The notes under the pieces were generated by a model. That model saw only the letters and a program-made list of their open reading frames with translations, ran no database searches and was not told the origin of the DNA. A stretch of 64,000 bases of DNA from the NCBI RefSeq assembly GCF_026410385.1, contig NZ_JAPMLT010000004.1:1-64000 (forward strand). The letters are read 5' to 3'. This document shows positions 8,923 to 17,683 of the stretch, piece by piece (positions within the stretch are counted from its first letter, which is position 1; each line of letters begins with the position of its first letter). The DNA comes from Tumebacillus lacus (GTDB lineage: Bacteria > Bacillota > Bacilli > Tumebacillales > Tumebacillaceae). Made by a program: the position numbers and the translations under genes.

Positions 8923-9852
8923 TTGACCCGTCTGGAGCGGGCGTACGGACTGTCTTTTCGCGGGACCGTGCGGCTGCGTACCGTCGTCGGTGTCAAGACG
9001 AGCGGCGGGGCGATGATGATCAAGCGTTACAAAGGCACCGGCATGCGGCGTCGGCTTGGCGCGCTCGGCGAGGCGTTGGACCGGGCGGTGCAGGCGGGCG
9101 CCGAGGTGGCGCCGTATTTGCAGACGCGGGACAACGGATATTTTGTGGAGGCGGAAGAGGGGCTTTGGACGCTGCAGCCGTGGTTGCCAGGACGGCACAC
9201 GGCGATGACGGTGAAGGAAGAGCGCATCGCGGCTGCCGAGGCGTTGGCCCGGTTGCATGCGGTGCCGGTCGGGCGCGGCGGCAGGAGCGCCCTGTTGCAG
9301 GTGCCGCCCCTCTGGGAGAAATACCGCTATCGACTGGAACGCGCACAGGAGGCATCGCTGCGGGCCACGACGTTGCGCGATCTCTGGCGTCCGTACGCGG
9401 AACAGGCTCGTCAGTCCCTTTTGCTGCTGCGCGGTGTCAACCAGCGGGCTCTGGAGACAGATATGCGCCACGGCTCACTTTGTCACCGCGACCCGGCCCC
9501 GCACAATCTGATCTGGCAGGGGGGCAGAAGCGCCTTGATCGACTTCGATCTGGCCGGACTGGATGTGCGGGCGCACGATCTGTATCAGTTGATGAACCAC
9601 GCGCTTTATCTGAACGGCTGGCAACCCGGGCTTTTCTCGGAGATGATCGAGGCGTATGACCGCGTCTATCCGTTGTGCCAAGACAATCGCCGCGTGATCG
9701 ACGCGCTGATGAAATACCCGGCGCTGGTCGTGCGAGAATGGTATGACTTTGGCAAAGCAAACGACCGACGCGCCTTCTGGCCGCGCTTGCAATGGGCGGT
9801 CACCCAAGAGGACAGACGGGAGCGGGAAACAAAAAAAGGCACATCGCCATGA
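8923..9852 (+). CDS. CotS-family spore coat kinase-like protein, start uncertain
   Basis: A 309-residue aminoglycoside-phosphotransferase-fold protein of the CotS/YutH type. It has a catalytic-loop-like HRDPAPHN and a metal-binding IDFDLAGLD (DFG equivalent), followed by AHDLYQLMNHAL. Such kinases associate with spore coats; substrate unknown. The start is unclear. The best ribosome site (GGGGGAGGGA) serves ATG 8894, which stops after three codons in another frame. In this frame only TTG 8923 or CTG 8902/8920 are available. An indel at the 5' end is possible. The stop codon lies inside the downstream terminator. Confidence 0.75.
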   Translation: MTRLERAYGLSFRGTVRLRTVVGVKTSGGAMMIKRYKGTGMRRRLGALGEALDRAVQAGAEVAPYLQTRDNGYFVEAEEGLWTLQPWLPGRHTAMTVKEERIAAAEALARLHAVPVGRGGRSALLQVPPLWEKYRYRLERAQEASLRATTLRDLWRPYAEQARQSLLLLRGVNQRALETDMRHGSLCHRDPAPHNLIWQGGRSALIDFDLAGLDVRAHDLYQLMNHALYLNGWQPGLFSEMIEAYDRVYPLCQDNRRVIDALMKYPALVVREWYDFGKANDRRAFWPRLQWAVTQEDRRERETKKGTSP

Positions 9853-9870
9853 CGGGATGTGCCTTTTTTG
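9834..9870. terminator. Bidirectional terminator
   Basis: A 12-bp stem AAAAGGCACATC (9834-9845) pairs with GATGTGCCTTTT (9856-9867). It serves the kinase-like gene and the small converging gene at 9871. Confidence 0.9.
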
Positions 9871-10020
9871 TCAACCTTCCGAAGACAGAAGCGGCTGGGT
9901 GACCGATTCGCCTCTGTCGGTAGCTGAGTTTTCCAGATGTTCAGTCTCGCAACGCGCAATCCATGTCAGGCCCATCCCGATCATCCCGACGATGATCACA
10001 AAGGCTACAACGGAAGCCAT
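9871..10020 (-). CDS. Small single-pass membrane protein
   Basis: A 49-residue ORF starting MASVVAFVIIVGMIGMGLTW, one transmembrane helix, then a short polar tail ending in SSEG. ATG 10020 is preferred because AAGGATGGTG precedes it; an upstream in-frame ATG (10032) would add four residues. It ends against a strong shared terminator, which supports real expression. No function recognised. Confidence 0.55.
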   Translation of the reverse strand: MASVVAFVIIVGMIGMGLTWIARCETEHLENSATDRGESVTQPLLSSEG

Positions 10021-10184
10021 GCCGCTCACCATCCTTGTCTAATAATGCTTTCATACATATAGACGAAAGGATTCGGCATTTCGTTTCACGAGATTGCAAA
10101 ATTCTGATAAGAAATTTTGTCGAACGTTTGTTCTTGTGCTTCCGATCAGGAACAGGTATAGTAAGGGGGTATGCGAAGAAAGTT

Positions 10185-10352
10185 TCAAGCCGTGTTTCGC
10201 AGACCGTGACGGCTGAGACCGCTCATGAAGATCAATCCAGAGAACCATCCGCCAAGAAACGGGTAGAGAGGATGGGAATGGACGGAGTAAAGGACCACGC
10301 CGGCGCAGTACGTGGCGACGGCGAGGAGGGCGCTTTTTTTCAGCCTGATCAC
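10185..10352 (-). CDS. Small two-helix membrane protein
   Basis: A short ORF with a Lys/Arg start (VIRLKKS) followed by two hydrophobic segments (ALLAVATYCAGVVLYSV, FLGGWFSGLIFMSGL) linked by HSHPLYP, then a basic end. The likely start is GTG 10352; the frame is open up to an ATG at 10403, which would add 17 polar residues. No family recognised. It lies divergent to the CobW gene. Confidence 0.45.
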   Translation of the reverse strand: MIRLKKSALLAVATYCAGVVLYSVHSHPLYPFLGGWFSGLIFMSGLSRHGLRNTA

Positions 10353-10469
10353 CTCTTTGCTTTGTGCTCTTCCTTCATAGAATATCGACTGGCACTCGTC
10401 CATTATGAATGCAGGTTGGGGGAAAATATCGTATACTGAACTCGACCTTTCCCATAGGAGGGATGTTTT

Positions 10470-11465
10470 GTGATCGAGAACATCGACCGGCGTGTCCCGG
10501 CCACGCTCCTGACCGGAGCGCTCGGCAGCGGGAAGACCACGCTTTTGAACCGGATTTTAAAAGAACAGCACGGATTGAAAATCGGCGTGATCGTCAACGA
10601 GTTTGGCGAGCTGTCGATCGACCATCATCTGGTGATGAACACCGATGAGGAGGTCGTCGAGCTGTCCAACGGCTGCGTTTGCTGCTCGGTGCGCGACGAC
10701 TTGCTCTGGGCGGTGACGCGCATGTTGCTGCGGCCGGAAAAAATCGACTACCTGGTGGTGGAAACGACCGGTCTGGCCGATCCGCGCCCTGTGGCACAGA
10801 CATTTTTGCATGAAGATTTGTACGATCACGTTCGCCTCGACAGCATCATCACCGTGGTGGACGCGGCCAATTTCCATGAAAATCTGCTCCATTCCTCGAC
10901 CACGCTCGACCAGATCCTCGCAGGCGACCTGATCTTGCTGAACAAGATCGATCTCGTCGAGGAAAAGATGCGCAAGGAGATCTTGGAGGAACTGGAAGAT
11001 ATCAATCCAGCAGCCCGCGTGTTGGAGTCGGTGTCAGGTGAGGTCGATCTGCGCCTGTTGCTCGACATCGACCTGCATCAGAACAAGATCGCCGCCGAAC
11101 CGTCTGCAGACGCGCCCAAAGGCGACTTTGTCTCCTTCGATCAGTTGACCGCGTCCCATCTGGAGCGGGAGGAGATCTCGTCGATCTCGTTTGCGGCCGA
11201 GCATCCGTTTGATTATGAGAAATTGAGCGAGTTTCTTGAAAGTCTGCCGCGCAACATCTTCCGTGGCAAAGGCATTCTCTGGATCGACAGCTATGAGGAG
11301 CAGTTGATCTTCCACCTCGTCGGCGACCGCAGCACCGCGACGCTCGGCGAGCCGTGGGGGGAGAAAATGCGCCAGTCGATGCTGGTGCTGATCGGCAAAG
11401 GGCTGGATCGCGAAGCTCTGTTGGCCGAGCTGGACCGATGCCTCGACAAAGGACCGCGCGGATGA
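10470..11465 (+). CDS. CobW/COG0523-family GTPase (putative metallochaperone)
   Basis: A 331-residue G3E GTPase with Walker [10 protein letters not shown] (residues 16-24), the family CxCC metal-binding motif (GCVCC, Cys69/71/72), Walker B region [10 protein letters not shown], the guanine motif NKID and a C-terminal CobW_C domain. The family moves metals (Zn, Co, Fe) into target proteins; the metal here cannot be told. GTG 10470 has GGAGGG 7 bases upstream. Its stop overlaps the start of the next gene (ATGA), so the two are coupled. Confidence 0.9.
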   Translation: MIENIDRRVPATLLTGALGSGKTTLLNRILKEQHGLKIGVIVNEFGELSIDHHLVMNTDEEVVELSNGCVCCSVRDDLLWAVTRMLLRPEKIDYLVVETTGLADPRPVAQTFLHEDLYDHVRLDSIITVVDAANFHENLLHSSTTLDQILAGDLILLNKIDLVEEKMRKEILEELEDINPAARVLESVSGEVDLRLLLDIDLHQNKIAAEPSADAPKGDFVSFDQLTASHLEREEISSISFAAEHPFDYEKLSEFLESLPRNIFRGKGILWIDSYEEQLIFHLVGDRSTATLGEPWGEKMRQSMLVLIGKGLDREALLAELDRCLDKGPRG

Positions 11466-11899
11466 GTCGTCCGCAAGTCCGCTTTTCGCACCTCGACTAC
11501 AACGTCGCCGATCTGCTCCTCGCCCGCGAGTTTTACGACCCGCTGGCGGAGGAGTTCGGATGGGCCGTGGAGGGCGGGGGCGGCGACCATGTTCTCTATG
11601 GAAACGATTCGTTTAAACTTTGCCTCGTGCAGGTGGAGCCGGAGTACCGCGAGGCGGGGTTTCACCGCAAGCGTCCCGGTCTGAACCATCTGGCTTTTTC
11701 GGTCGATTCGCGGGAGGCGGTGGATCGCTTCTATAGAGAATATCTGGTACCGCGCGGCATCCCGGTACTCTATGACGGACCGGGAACATACGCCGCTGAC
11801 ATCGAGTATTACGCGGTTTTCTTTGAAGATCCGTACCGATTAAAATTGGAAATCGTTTACGCACCGCGGTATATAAATGGCTCGGGTGCCTGTTCCTGA
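11462..11899 (+). CDS. VOC-superfamily (glyoxalase-like) protein
   Basis: A 145-residue protein with a vicinal oxygen chelate fold: [20 protein letters not shown] at the start, [18 protein letters not shown] in the middle, and [20 protein letters not shown] at the end, the final Glu being the usual metal ligand. These are mononuclear-metal enzymes such as glyoxalases or resistance proteins; the reaction is unknown. Coupling by ATGA overlap to the CobW GTPase invites the guess that it is the client of that metallochaperone. Confidence 0.85.
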   Translation: MSRPQVRFSHLDYNVADLLLAREFYDPLAEEFGWAVEGGGGDHVLYGNDSFKLCLVQVEPEYREAGFHRKRPGLNHLAFSVDSREAVDRFYREYLVPRGIPVLYDGPGTYAADIEYYAVFFEDPYRLKLEIVYAPRYINGSGACS

Positions 11900-11961
11900 C
11901 ATGGCTTATTGGTCGAGATTATGTTAAAAAGGTAGATGTCCGGAGGAGGAATCAGGCTCTG

Positions 11962-12465
11962 ATGCGTATCATAGGGATCGACCCGGGTTACGGGCGAACC
12001 GGATTTGGTGTGATCGACGTGATCGGCAACCGCATGAAGCCGGTCGAGTACGGTTGCATTGAGACCAAACCCCGCACGCCGATGCCGGACCGGCTGCTGG
12101 AAATCTACAGTGCCGTGACCGAGTTGATCGTGCGTCACCAGCCGGAAGCGATGGCTGTGGAAGAACTGTTTTTTGCGAAAAACGTGACGACAGGTCTGGA
12201 CGTCGCCCAAGCTCGCGGCATCGTTCTGCTCGCGGGTCGGGAGGCGAATCTGACCATTTCAGAATATAAACCGATGCAAGTCAAGCAATCGGTCGCCGGA
12301 TATGGAAAAGCGGATAAGAAACAGATGCAGGAAATGGTGCGCATGCTCCTTGGGCTTACACAGATCCCAAAGCCTGACGACGCGGCCGACGCGTTGGCCG
12401 TCGCGATCACCCACGCGCATACCGCTCCGTTCTTGAACCGCGTGGAAAGGAAGTTGACCCGATGA
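11962..12465 (+). CDS. ruvC: Holliday junction resolvase RuvC
   Basis: A 167-residue RuvC with the catalytic start IIGIDPGYGRTGFGV (Asp7), the AVEELFF acidic motif, GLDVAQARG, and a C-terminal DDAADALAVAITHAH supplying the last acidic residues. It cuts Holliday junctions together with RuvAB. The ruvA start overlaps its stop by four bases. An AGGAGGA site precedes the ATG. B. subtilis uses RecU instead and has no ruvC. Confidence 0.97.
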   Translation: MRIIGIDPGYGRTGFGVIDVIGNRMKPVEYGCIETKPRTPMPDRLLEIYSAVTELIVRHQPEAMAVEELFFAKNVTTGLDVAQARGIVLLAGREANLTISEYKPMQVKQSVAGYGKADKKQMQEMVRMLLGLTQIPKPDDAADALAVAITHAHTAPFLNRVERKLTR

Positions 12466-13085
12466 TCGCGTACCTCGAAGGCTTGGTGGCTTATACAGAA
12501 CTGGACCATGTGGTGATCGACGTGGGCGGTGTCGGTTACCGCGTGTTTGTCACCGGCACGACCGCTTATTCCCTGCAAGAGGGAGAGAAGACCCGCCTGT
12601 ATACACAGTATCATGTGCGGGAGGACGCCCACCTCCTCTACGGGTTTCGCACCCGGGAGGAGCGTGAACTGTTCGGACGGCTCAACAACGTCTCCGGCAT
12701 TGGTCCGAAGGTTGCGCTGGCGATCCTCGGCGCGGGTTCTCCCGATCAGGTGGTGTTTGCGATTCGCGCCGAAGATGTGAATTTCTTAAAAAAGCTGCCC
12801 GGTATCGGTGTCAAGACGGCGCAGCGGTTGATTCTTGATTTGAAAGACAAATTGGACGATCTGGCGTCGACATTTCCGGCGACGCCGTACTCGCAAAGTG
12901 TCGAAGTACGCCCGTCTAAGACTGCAGGCCTAGGCTCAGAGTTACTCGAAGCCCTGTTAGCCCTCGGATATAATGAAAAAGAAGCTCAAGGTGCTGTCCG
13001 GGGACTTGCGGAGGAGCTGACGGGCGGAGAGTTGTCATTGGAACAACTGATCAAGCTCGCTCTGAAGCAGTTGATGCGCCAGTAA
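12462..13085 (+). CDS. ruvA: Holliday junction DNA helicase subunit RuvA
   Basis: A 207-residue RuvA: N-terminal OB-fold ([30 protein letters not shown]), two helix-hairpin-helix motifs ([35 protein letters not shown]) and a C-terminal RuvB-contacting domain ([12 protein letters not shown]). It clamps the four-way junction and recruits RuvB. It is the middle gene of ruvCAB. Confidence 0.97.
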   Translation: MIAYLEGLVAYTELDHVVIDVGGVGYRVFVTGTTAYSLQEGEKTRLYTQYHVREDAHLLYGFRTREERELFGRLNNVSGIGPKVALAILGAGSPDQVVFAIRAEDVNFLKKLPGIGVKTAQRLILDLKDKLDDLASTFPATPYSQSVEVRPSKTAGLGSELLEALLALGYNEKEAQGAVRGLAEELTGGELSLEQLIKLALKQLMRQ

Positions 13086-13098
13086 GGAGTGGACAGCC

Positions 13099-14103
13099 TT
13101 GGAAGAGCGAATCATCTCATCTGAATATATGAACGAAGACCAAAACCAAGAGACGTTGCGCCCTCGCTTTCTGCACGAGATGATCGGGCAGCGCAAAGTG
13201 CGCGACAACATGAAAGTCTATATCGAAGCGGCCAAGATGCGCCGGGAAGCGCTGGACCATGTCTTGCTCTACGGCCCGCCGGGTCTGGGCAAGACGACGC
13301 TCTCGAACGTGATCGCCAATGAACTTGGGGTGAACATTCGCACCACATCCGGTCCGGCGATCGAACGTCCGGGCGATTTGGCCGCTCTGCTGACCAACCT
13401 GCAAGAAGGCGACGTGCTGTTTATCGACGAGATCCATCGGATCAACAAAAGCGTCGAGGAAGTGCTGTATCCGGCGATGGAAGACTATGCGCTGGATATC
13501 ATCATCGGCAAAGGGCCGTCTGCCCGTTCGGTCCGACTCGATCTGCCGCCGTTCACGTTGATCGGCGCGACGACGCGGGCGGGGATGCTGTCGTTGCCGC
13601 TTCGCGACCGATTTGGGGTCGTCAGCCATCTGGAATACTATGACACGGATGATTTACAAAAGATCATCGTTCGCACGGCGGAGATTTTTGGTGTGCCGAT
13701 CGTCCCGGCCGGGGCGATGGAACTGGCGACCCGATCCAGAGGTACGCCGCGCATTGCGAACCGGCTGCTCAAGCGGGTTCGAGACTTTGCGATGGTGCAG
13801 GGCGACGGCGTGATCACCAAGGAGTTGGCCGATCATGCGCTTCGGCTGATCCAGGTCGATGCGCTGGGACTCGATGAGGTCGACCACAAACTGCTGCTGA
13901 CAATCATCGAAAAGTTTGGCGGCGGGCCGGTCGGTCTCGACACGATCTCCGCGACGATTGGGGAAGAACCGGACACGATTGAAGACGTGTACGAACCGTA
14001 TTTGATGCAGATCGGCTTTTTGCAACGCACGCCGCGAGGTCGCGTCGTGACACCGCACGGCTACCGTCATTTCGGTTTGGAAACGGATAGAAGAGACGTA
14101 TAG
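13099..14103 (+). CDS. ruvB: Holliday junction DNA helicase RuvB
   Basis: A 334-residue AAA+ motor for branch migration. It has Walker [10 protein letters not shown], Walker B FIDEIHR, sensor 1 GATTRAG, the Arg-finger region PLRDRFG and the C-terminal winged helix ([20 protein letters not shown]). The start is TTG 13099 preceded by AAGGAGTGG. It lies 13 bp past ruvA and is followed by a terminator. Confidence 0.97.
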   Translation: MEERIISSEYMNEDQNQETLRPRFLHEMIGQRKVRDNMKVYIEAAKMRREALDHVLLYGPPGLGKTTLSNVIANELGVNIRTTSGPAIERPGDLAALLTNLQEGDVLFIDEIHRINKSVEEVLYPAMEDYALDIIIGKGPSARSVRLDLPPFTLIGATTRAGMLSLPLRDRFGVVSHLEYYDTDDLQKIIVRTAEIFGVPIVPAGAMELATRSRGTPRIANRLLKRVRDFAMVQGDGVITKELADHALRLIQVDALGLDEVDHKLLLTIIEKFGGGPVGLDTISATIGEEPDTIEDVYEPYLMQIGFLQRTPRGRVVTPHGYRHFGLETDRRDV

Positions 14104-14113
14104 GGGTGCAGGG

Positions 14114-14150
14114 TCCGACGAAAAAACAATTTTGTCGGATTTCTGTTTTT
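14114..14150 (+). terminator. Intrinsic terminator after ruvB
   Basis: TCCGACGAAAA (14114-14124) pairs, with one bulge, with TTTTGTCGGA (14130-14139), followed by TTTCTGTTTTT. Confidence 0.75.
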
Positions 14151-14208
14151 CATACCCCAAAAAACGCATGATCATGTGCGAAACCCTATAACAAGCGAGG
14201 TGGAAAGG

Positions 14209-14952
14209 GTGGGGATTTTATCGTTCCGACGCAAGAAATCGGAGGAAACGACCGATCTCAATAGCCTGTTGAACCGAGCGCGAGGCGGGGATGAAACCGC
14301 ACGTAATCAATTATTGAAAGACTACATCCCCTTTGTGGCCAAAAGCGCTTCCCAAGCGACGGGAAGATACATTCGCCGTGGGCAGGACGACGAATTTAGC
14401 ATCGCATTGGCTGCGTTCAACGAAGCGATTGAGCGGTATGATCTGGACCGCGGCACGAGTTTTTTGGGCTTTGCCGACACGGTCATCAAGCGCCGGCTGA
14501 TCGACTATTTTCGCTCGAAACAAGCCAAGCAGCGAGATCTGCCGTTCTCCGATTTTGAAGTCCAAGACGACGAAGAGAACGTGATCAACTATGTTGAGGT
14601 GCAAAAATCGATCGAGGCTCACCAAGTGACGGTGGAGTCCGATGCGAGACGAGAAGAGATCATGCGCTTCACGATGATGCTCAGCGAGTTTGAGATCTCG
14701 ATGGAAGAACTGGTGGATATCTCGCCGAAGCACCAAGACGCACGCGAAAACGCGATTGAAGTGGCAAAGGTGATCGCCGCGCAAAAAGAACTGTGCGAGC
14801 ATTTGGTCACCAAAAAATCGCTGCCGCTGAAAGCGTTGATGAAACACGTTTCAGTCAGCCGCAAAACGATCGAACGTCAGCGGAAATATATCATTGCCGT
14901 GTCGCTGATTTTGATCGGCGATTTCGAGATGCTGCAAGACTATATCGTGTAA
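14209..14952 (+). CDS. sigI: RNA polymerase sigma factor SigI
   Basis: A 247-residue sigma-I. Region 2 is clear (RYIRRGQDDEFSIALAAFNE, YDLDRGTSFLGFADTVIKRR, IDYFRSKQ), and the C-terminal domain ends in a helix-turn-helix (LPLKALMKHVSVSRKTIERQ). GTG 14209 is preferred with GAGGTGG 5 bases upstream; an in-frame GTG at 14176 is less well placed. In B. subtilis SigI is heat-induced, controls wall genes and is held by RsgI, whose gene follows here. Confidence 0.93.
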   Translation: MGILSFRRKKSEETTDLNSLLNRARGGDETARNQLLKDYIPFVAKSASQATGRYIRRGQDDEFSIALAAFNEAIERYDLDRGTSFLGFADTVIKRRLIDYFRSKQAKQRDLPFSDFEVQDDEENVINYVEVQKSIEAHQVTVESDARREEIMRFTMMLSEFEISMEELVDISPKHQDARENAIEVAKVIAAQKELCEHLVTKKSLPLKALMKHVSVSRKTIERQRKYIIAVSLILIGDFEMLQDYIV

Positions 14953-15010
14953 AGAAACGCTGTACGCAAAAGCGATCACGCCAAGTTTCCAAGGAAAGGG
15001 GGGGCCGTTG

Positions 15011-16264
15011 ATGCAGAAAAAGGGGGTTGTCATGCAGCTGTCTGACGGATATGCTGTCGTGATGACCAAAGAAATGGAATTCCGCAAGATCCCGTTGCTC
15101 GAAGGCATGGTTGTAGGTCTTGAGGTGGATGTGCCGGCGGAGACTGTTGTTCCGCTGACCTCGTCCAAAAGCAAGCGGGCCTGGTACCAAACCAAATGGA
15201 TGAAGTCGGGTGTCGTTGCCGCTTCCATCCTGCTCGCCGTCGGGCTGTTCAGCAACACGCTGTTCACAGGTCCGAAAGCGTACGCGTACGTCTCGGTGGA
15301 CATCAACCCGAGCATCGAGCTGTCGATTGACAACCACAAAAAGGTGGTCACGGCGACGCCGCTCAACGAAGACGCGGAGAAACTCCTGACCGAGTTGAAA
15401 GTGACCGGCATCCAAGTCGATGAGGCTGTCGGCAAAATGGCTGACTATGCGCGCGAGCACGGGTATCTGCATGACAAAAGTGAAGTGATCATCACTGCAT
15501 CTCCGGCTGTCGACGAACAAAAACTCGTTGCAGAGGACTTGAATTTGGACCAGATCGAAGAAGAACTGGTCGCCAAAGTACAGACGTTGGCCACTACCTA
15601 TGGGGCTGAGATCGACGTAGAAGGTGTGCGCGTCTCCGAAGAGGTGCGCAACGCGGCCAAAGACGCAGGCGTCTCACCGGGCAAGTATGCGGTCTATCTG
15701 TCCGCTCTGTCCCAAGGCGTCGACGTAGAAATCGACGAGTTGAAAAACGCGCCGATCTCCAAAGTCGTCGAAAAGCGCGGCCCGGAGCTGGCTGGTGCCA
15801 TCGACGAGATCAAGAGCGGTGAACAACTCGACAAACTTTTGAACGCGCTGAAACAAGACGGCAAAGAAGGTCTGAAACAAGGCGTCAAAGCTTCGGGCGT
15901 CCTCCCGAACAACAAGACTCCGGAGCGTGAAGACCAAAAACTGCCGCCGGGCCAGCAAAAGAAGCAAGACAATGCGACCCAGTCGAACGATTCCAAGCAA
16001 CCGTCCACCCAATCGAACGACACCCAATCATCCGGCCGCGAGTCGAACAACGGCAAGAGTTCGCCGTCCAAGCAGGACGACAAAGGCAAAGACGGCAAAT
16101 CCGACCGTGCCTACGACAACAATAACGGCTGGATGTTCTGGAACAACTGGAAGCACAACAAGCAAGACAACGACAAGAACAACAAGCAAAACAACCGCAA
16201 CGACAACAAAAACAGCCGTGACTCCGGTCACGGCAAAGAAAAAAAGGACAAGGACCGCGACTAA
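15011..16264 (+). CDS. rsgI: Anti-sigma factor RsgI
   Basis: A 417-residue single-pass membrane protein. The N-terminal cytoplasmic RsgI domain (KKGVVMQLSDGYAVVMTKEM) binds SigI. One transmembrane helix (GVVAASILLAVGLFSNTLF) is followed by the conserved extracellular YVSVDINPSIELSID module. The last about 130 residues are a low-complexity Lys/Asn/Ser/Asp/Gln tail, probably wall-penetrating. ATG 15011 follows an AAGGAAAGGGGGG ribosome site, with TTG 15008 adjacent. It likely senses the envelope and frees SigI. Confidence 0.93.
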   Translation: MQKKGVVMQLSDGYAVVMTKEMEFRKIPLLEGMVVGLEVDVPAETVVPLTSSKSKRAWYQTKWMKSGVVAASILLAVGLFSNTLFTGPKAYAYVSVDINPSIELSIDNHKKVVTATPLNEDAEKLLTELKVTGIQVDEAVGKMADYAREHGYLHDKSEVIITASPAVDEQKLVAEDLNLDQIEEELVAKVQTLATTYGAEIDVEGVRVSEEVRNAAKDAGVSPGKYAVYLSALSQGVDVEIDELKNAPISKVVEKRGPELAGAIDEIKSGEQLDKLLNALKQDGKEGLKQGVKASGVLPNNKTPEREDQKLPPGQQKKQDNATQSNDSKQPSTQSNDTQSSGRESNNGKSSPSKQDDKGKDGKSDRAYDNNNGWMFWNNWKHNKQDNDKNNKQNNRNDNKNSRDSGHGKEKKDKDRD

Positions 16265-16274
16265 CCCCACGGTC

Positions 16275-16309
16275 CCCCTGCAACGGGCCCCCACTTGGCG
16301 GGTCCTTTT
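16275..16309 (+). terminator. Probable terminator after rsgI
   Basis: An imperfect GC-rich stem (GGGCCCCC with GCGGGTCC, one mismatch and one GU) is followed by TTTTT. Confidence 0.55.
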
Positions 16310-16351
16310 TCTATTTCCTCCCGCCCTCCGCCACCCAACCCTCACCTCCCC

Positions 16352-16376
16352 ACAAAAAAGACCCCGATCTCTCGAG
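16352..16376 (-). terminator. Probable terminator of the HD-GYP gene
   Basis: GACCCCGA and TCGAGGTC pair with one mismatch; read on the minus strand the hairpin ends in a TTTTTT run. Confidence 0.6.
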
Positions 16377-16385
16377 GTCCCCTCA

Positions 16386-17471
16386 TCACTCACTATAAGC
16401 CACAATCATCATCGTCAACTGCTTCGTCAAATCAATATCATACGGCATATCCAACTGCCGCCCCGAATCATCGGTCAGCAACCGAACCACCGGCCGCTGC
16501 GGATACTCCGGATTTAACGACACCACAACGGCCGTCTCGTTCGTATTCAAACGCACCGTCATCCCAATCGGATAGATCGCCACATTCTTCGCAAACAGCG
16601 TCACCAGATTGTGATCAAACAAAGTCCCGCCGGTCGCCATCACAAACTCCAACGCTTCATGCGGCAGATGCGCCTCCCGATGGAAACGCCGCGAAATCAA
16701 CGCCTCGTACACATCACAGATGCCGACGATCTGCGCATACTCATGAATCTCTTTCCCGCGCAACCCTCTTGGATACCCGCTCCCATCCACCCGCTCATGA
16801 TGCTGCAACGCCACATGCGCAGACAAAAGCGAGATCCCATCCTGTTCGCGCAGAATATCAAATCCCCACTCGGTGTGCTTTTTCACCGTCTGAAACTCAA
16901 TCTCCGAATAAATCCCCGGCTTGTTCAACAACTCCGCCGGCACCTTCGTATTTCCGATATCATGCAGCAACGCGCCCATCCCAAGCTCGGTCAACTCTTT
17001 GGCCGCATACCCTTTTGCCAGCCCGATGGCTGTCGCAAGGATCGCCACATTGACTGACTTATGAAACAGATACCCATCCATCGTGTAAATGCTGGCCAGC
17101 GAGATCAACCCGCTTTTGTTTGCCTTCAGATCGCCGAGGATATTCTGAAACACCTGCGACAGATCCCGGCCGATCTGCGGGCGGGACGCACGTCGCAACC
17201 CTTTGTCATTCTCAGCCAGTTGAACCATCGAGTTGTACACGGCATTGACTGCACCGCGTCTTGTCTCATCCGATACGGCGTCGACGATCACCAGATCGTC
17301 GGTCCGCTCATCTTCAATATATAGGCTGGAGACACCAAGTTGTTTTAAGCGAGTGATCATGCGCTCCGACAGTCTGACGCCCGAACCGATCAACACAGTT
17401 CCTTTTTCATCCAAGATAGGGCGTGCGAGCACGGAGTTGACCAGACTGAGGGATACTGGAGCTAATCTCAT
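16386..17471 (-). CDS. HD-GYP domain phosphodiesterase-like protein
   Basis: A 361-residue protein. The N-terminal 110 residues resemble the domain found in front of many Firmicute HD-GYP proteins (LARPILDEKGTVLIGSGVRL). The HD-GYP core follows: MGALLHDIGNTKVPAELLNK, VALQHHERVDGSGYPRGL, and IVGICDVYEALISRR. HD-GYP proteins degrade cyclic di-GMP; HHE, the GYP loop and the downstream D are all present, although the usual HDIGK reads HDIGN. No transmembrane segment or receiver domain is seen. It is transcribed against the flanking genes. Confidence 0.88.
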   Translation of the reverse strand: MRLAPVSLSLVNSVLARPILDEKGTVLIGSGVRLSERMITRLKQLGVSSLYIEDERTDDLVIVDAVSDETRRGAVNAVYNSMVQLAENDKGLRRASRPQIGRDLSQVFQNILGDLKANKSGLISLASIYTMDGYLFHKSVNVAILATAIGLAKGYAAKELTELGMGALLHDIGNTKVPAELLNKPGIYSEIEFQTVKKHTEWGFDILREQDGISLLSAHVALQHHERVDGSGYPRGLRGKEIHEYAQIVGICDVYEALISRRFHREAHLPHEALEFVMATGGTLFDHNLVTLFAKNVAIYPIGMTVRLNTNETAVVVSLNPEYPQRPVVRLLTDDSGRQLDMPYDIDLTKQLTMMIVAYSE

Positions 17472-17532
17472 GTAGTTTCGTCTCCCGAAAATTGCAGAAT
17501 TGATACTTCTATTATAGTCCGACTTCGGAATC

Positions 17533-17552
17533 AGTGTCTATCGTCAGACACT
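17533..17552. promoter_or_regulatory. Inverted repeat ahead of the SpoIID-like gene
   Basis: A perfect 7-bp inverted repeat AGTGTCT-N6-AGACACT sits in the 210-bp divergent region between the HD-GYP and SpoIID-like genes. It is a possible operator; nothing else in this gap was recognised. Confidence 0.35.
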
Positions 17553-17683
17553 ATAAAATAGCTAATTTTCTTAAATGTCGACTTAACAAGAATCTTGGGT
17601 TTTTATGGGAAGGATTCCAGCGAAACGTGTCGAAAAGGGAGGGATCGAAAGAAGAAAATCAGTCATGCGTGAAGGAGACAACG

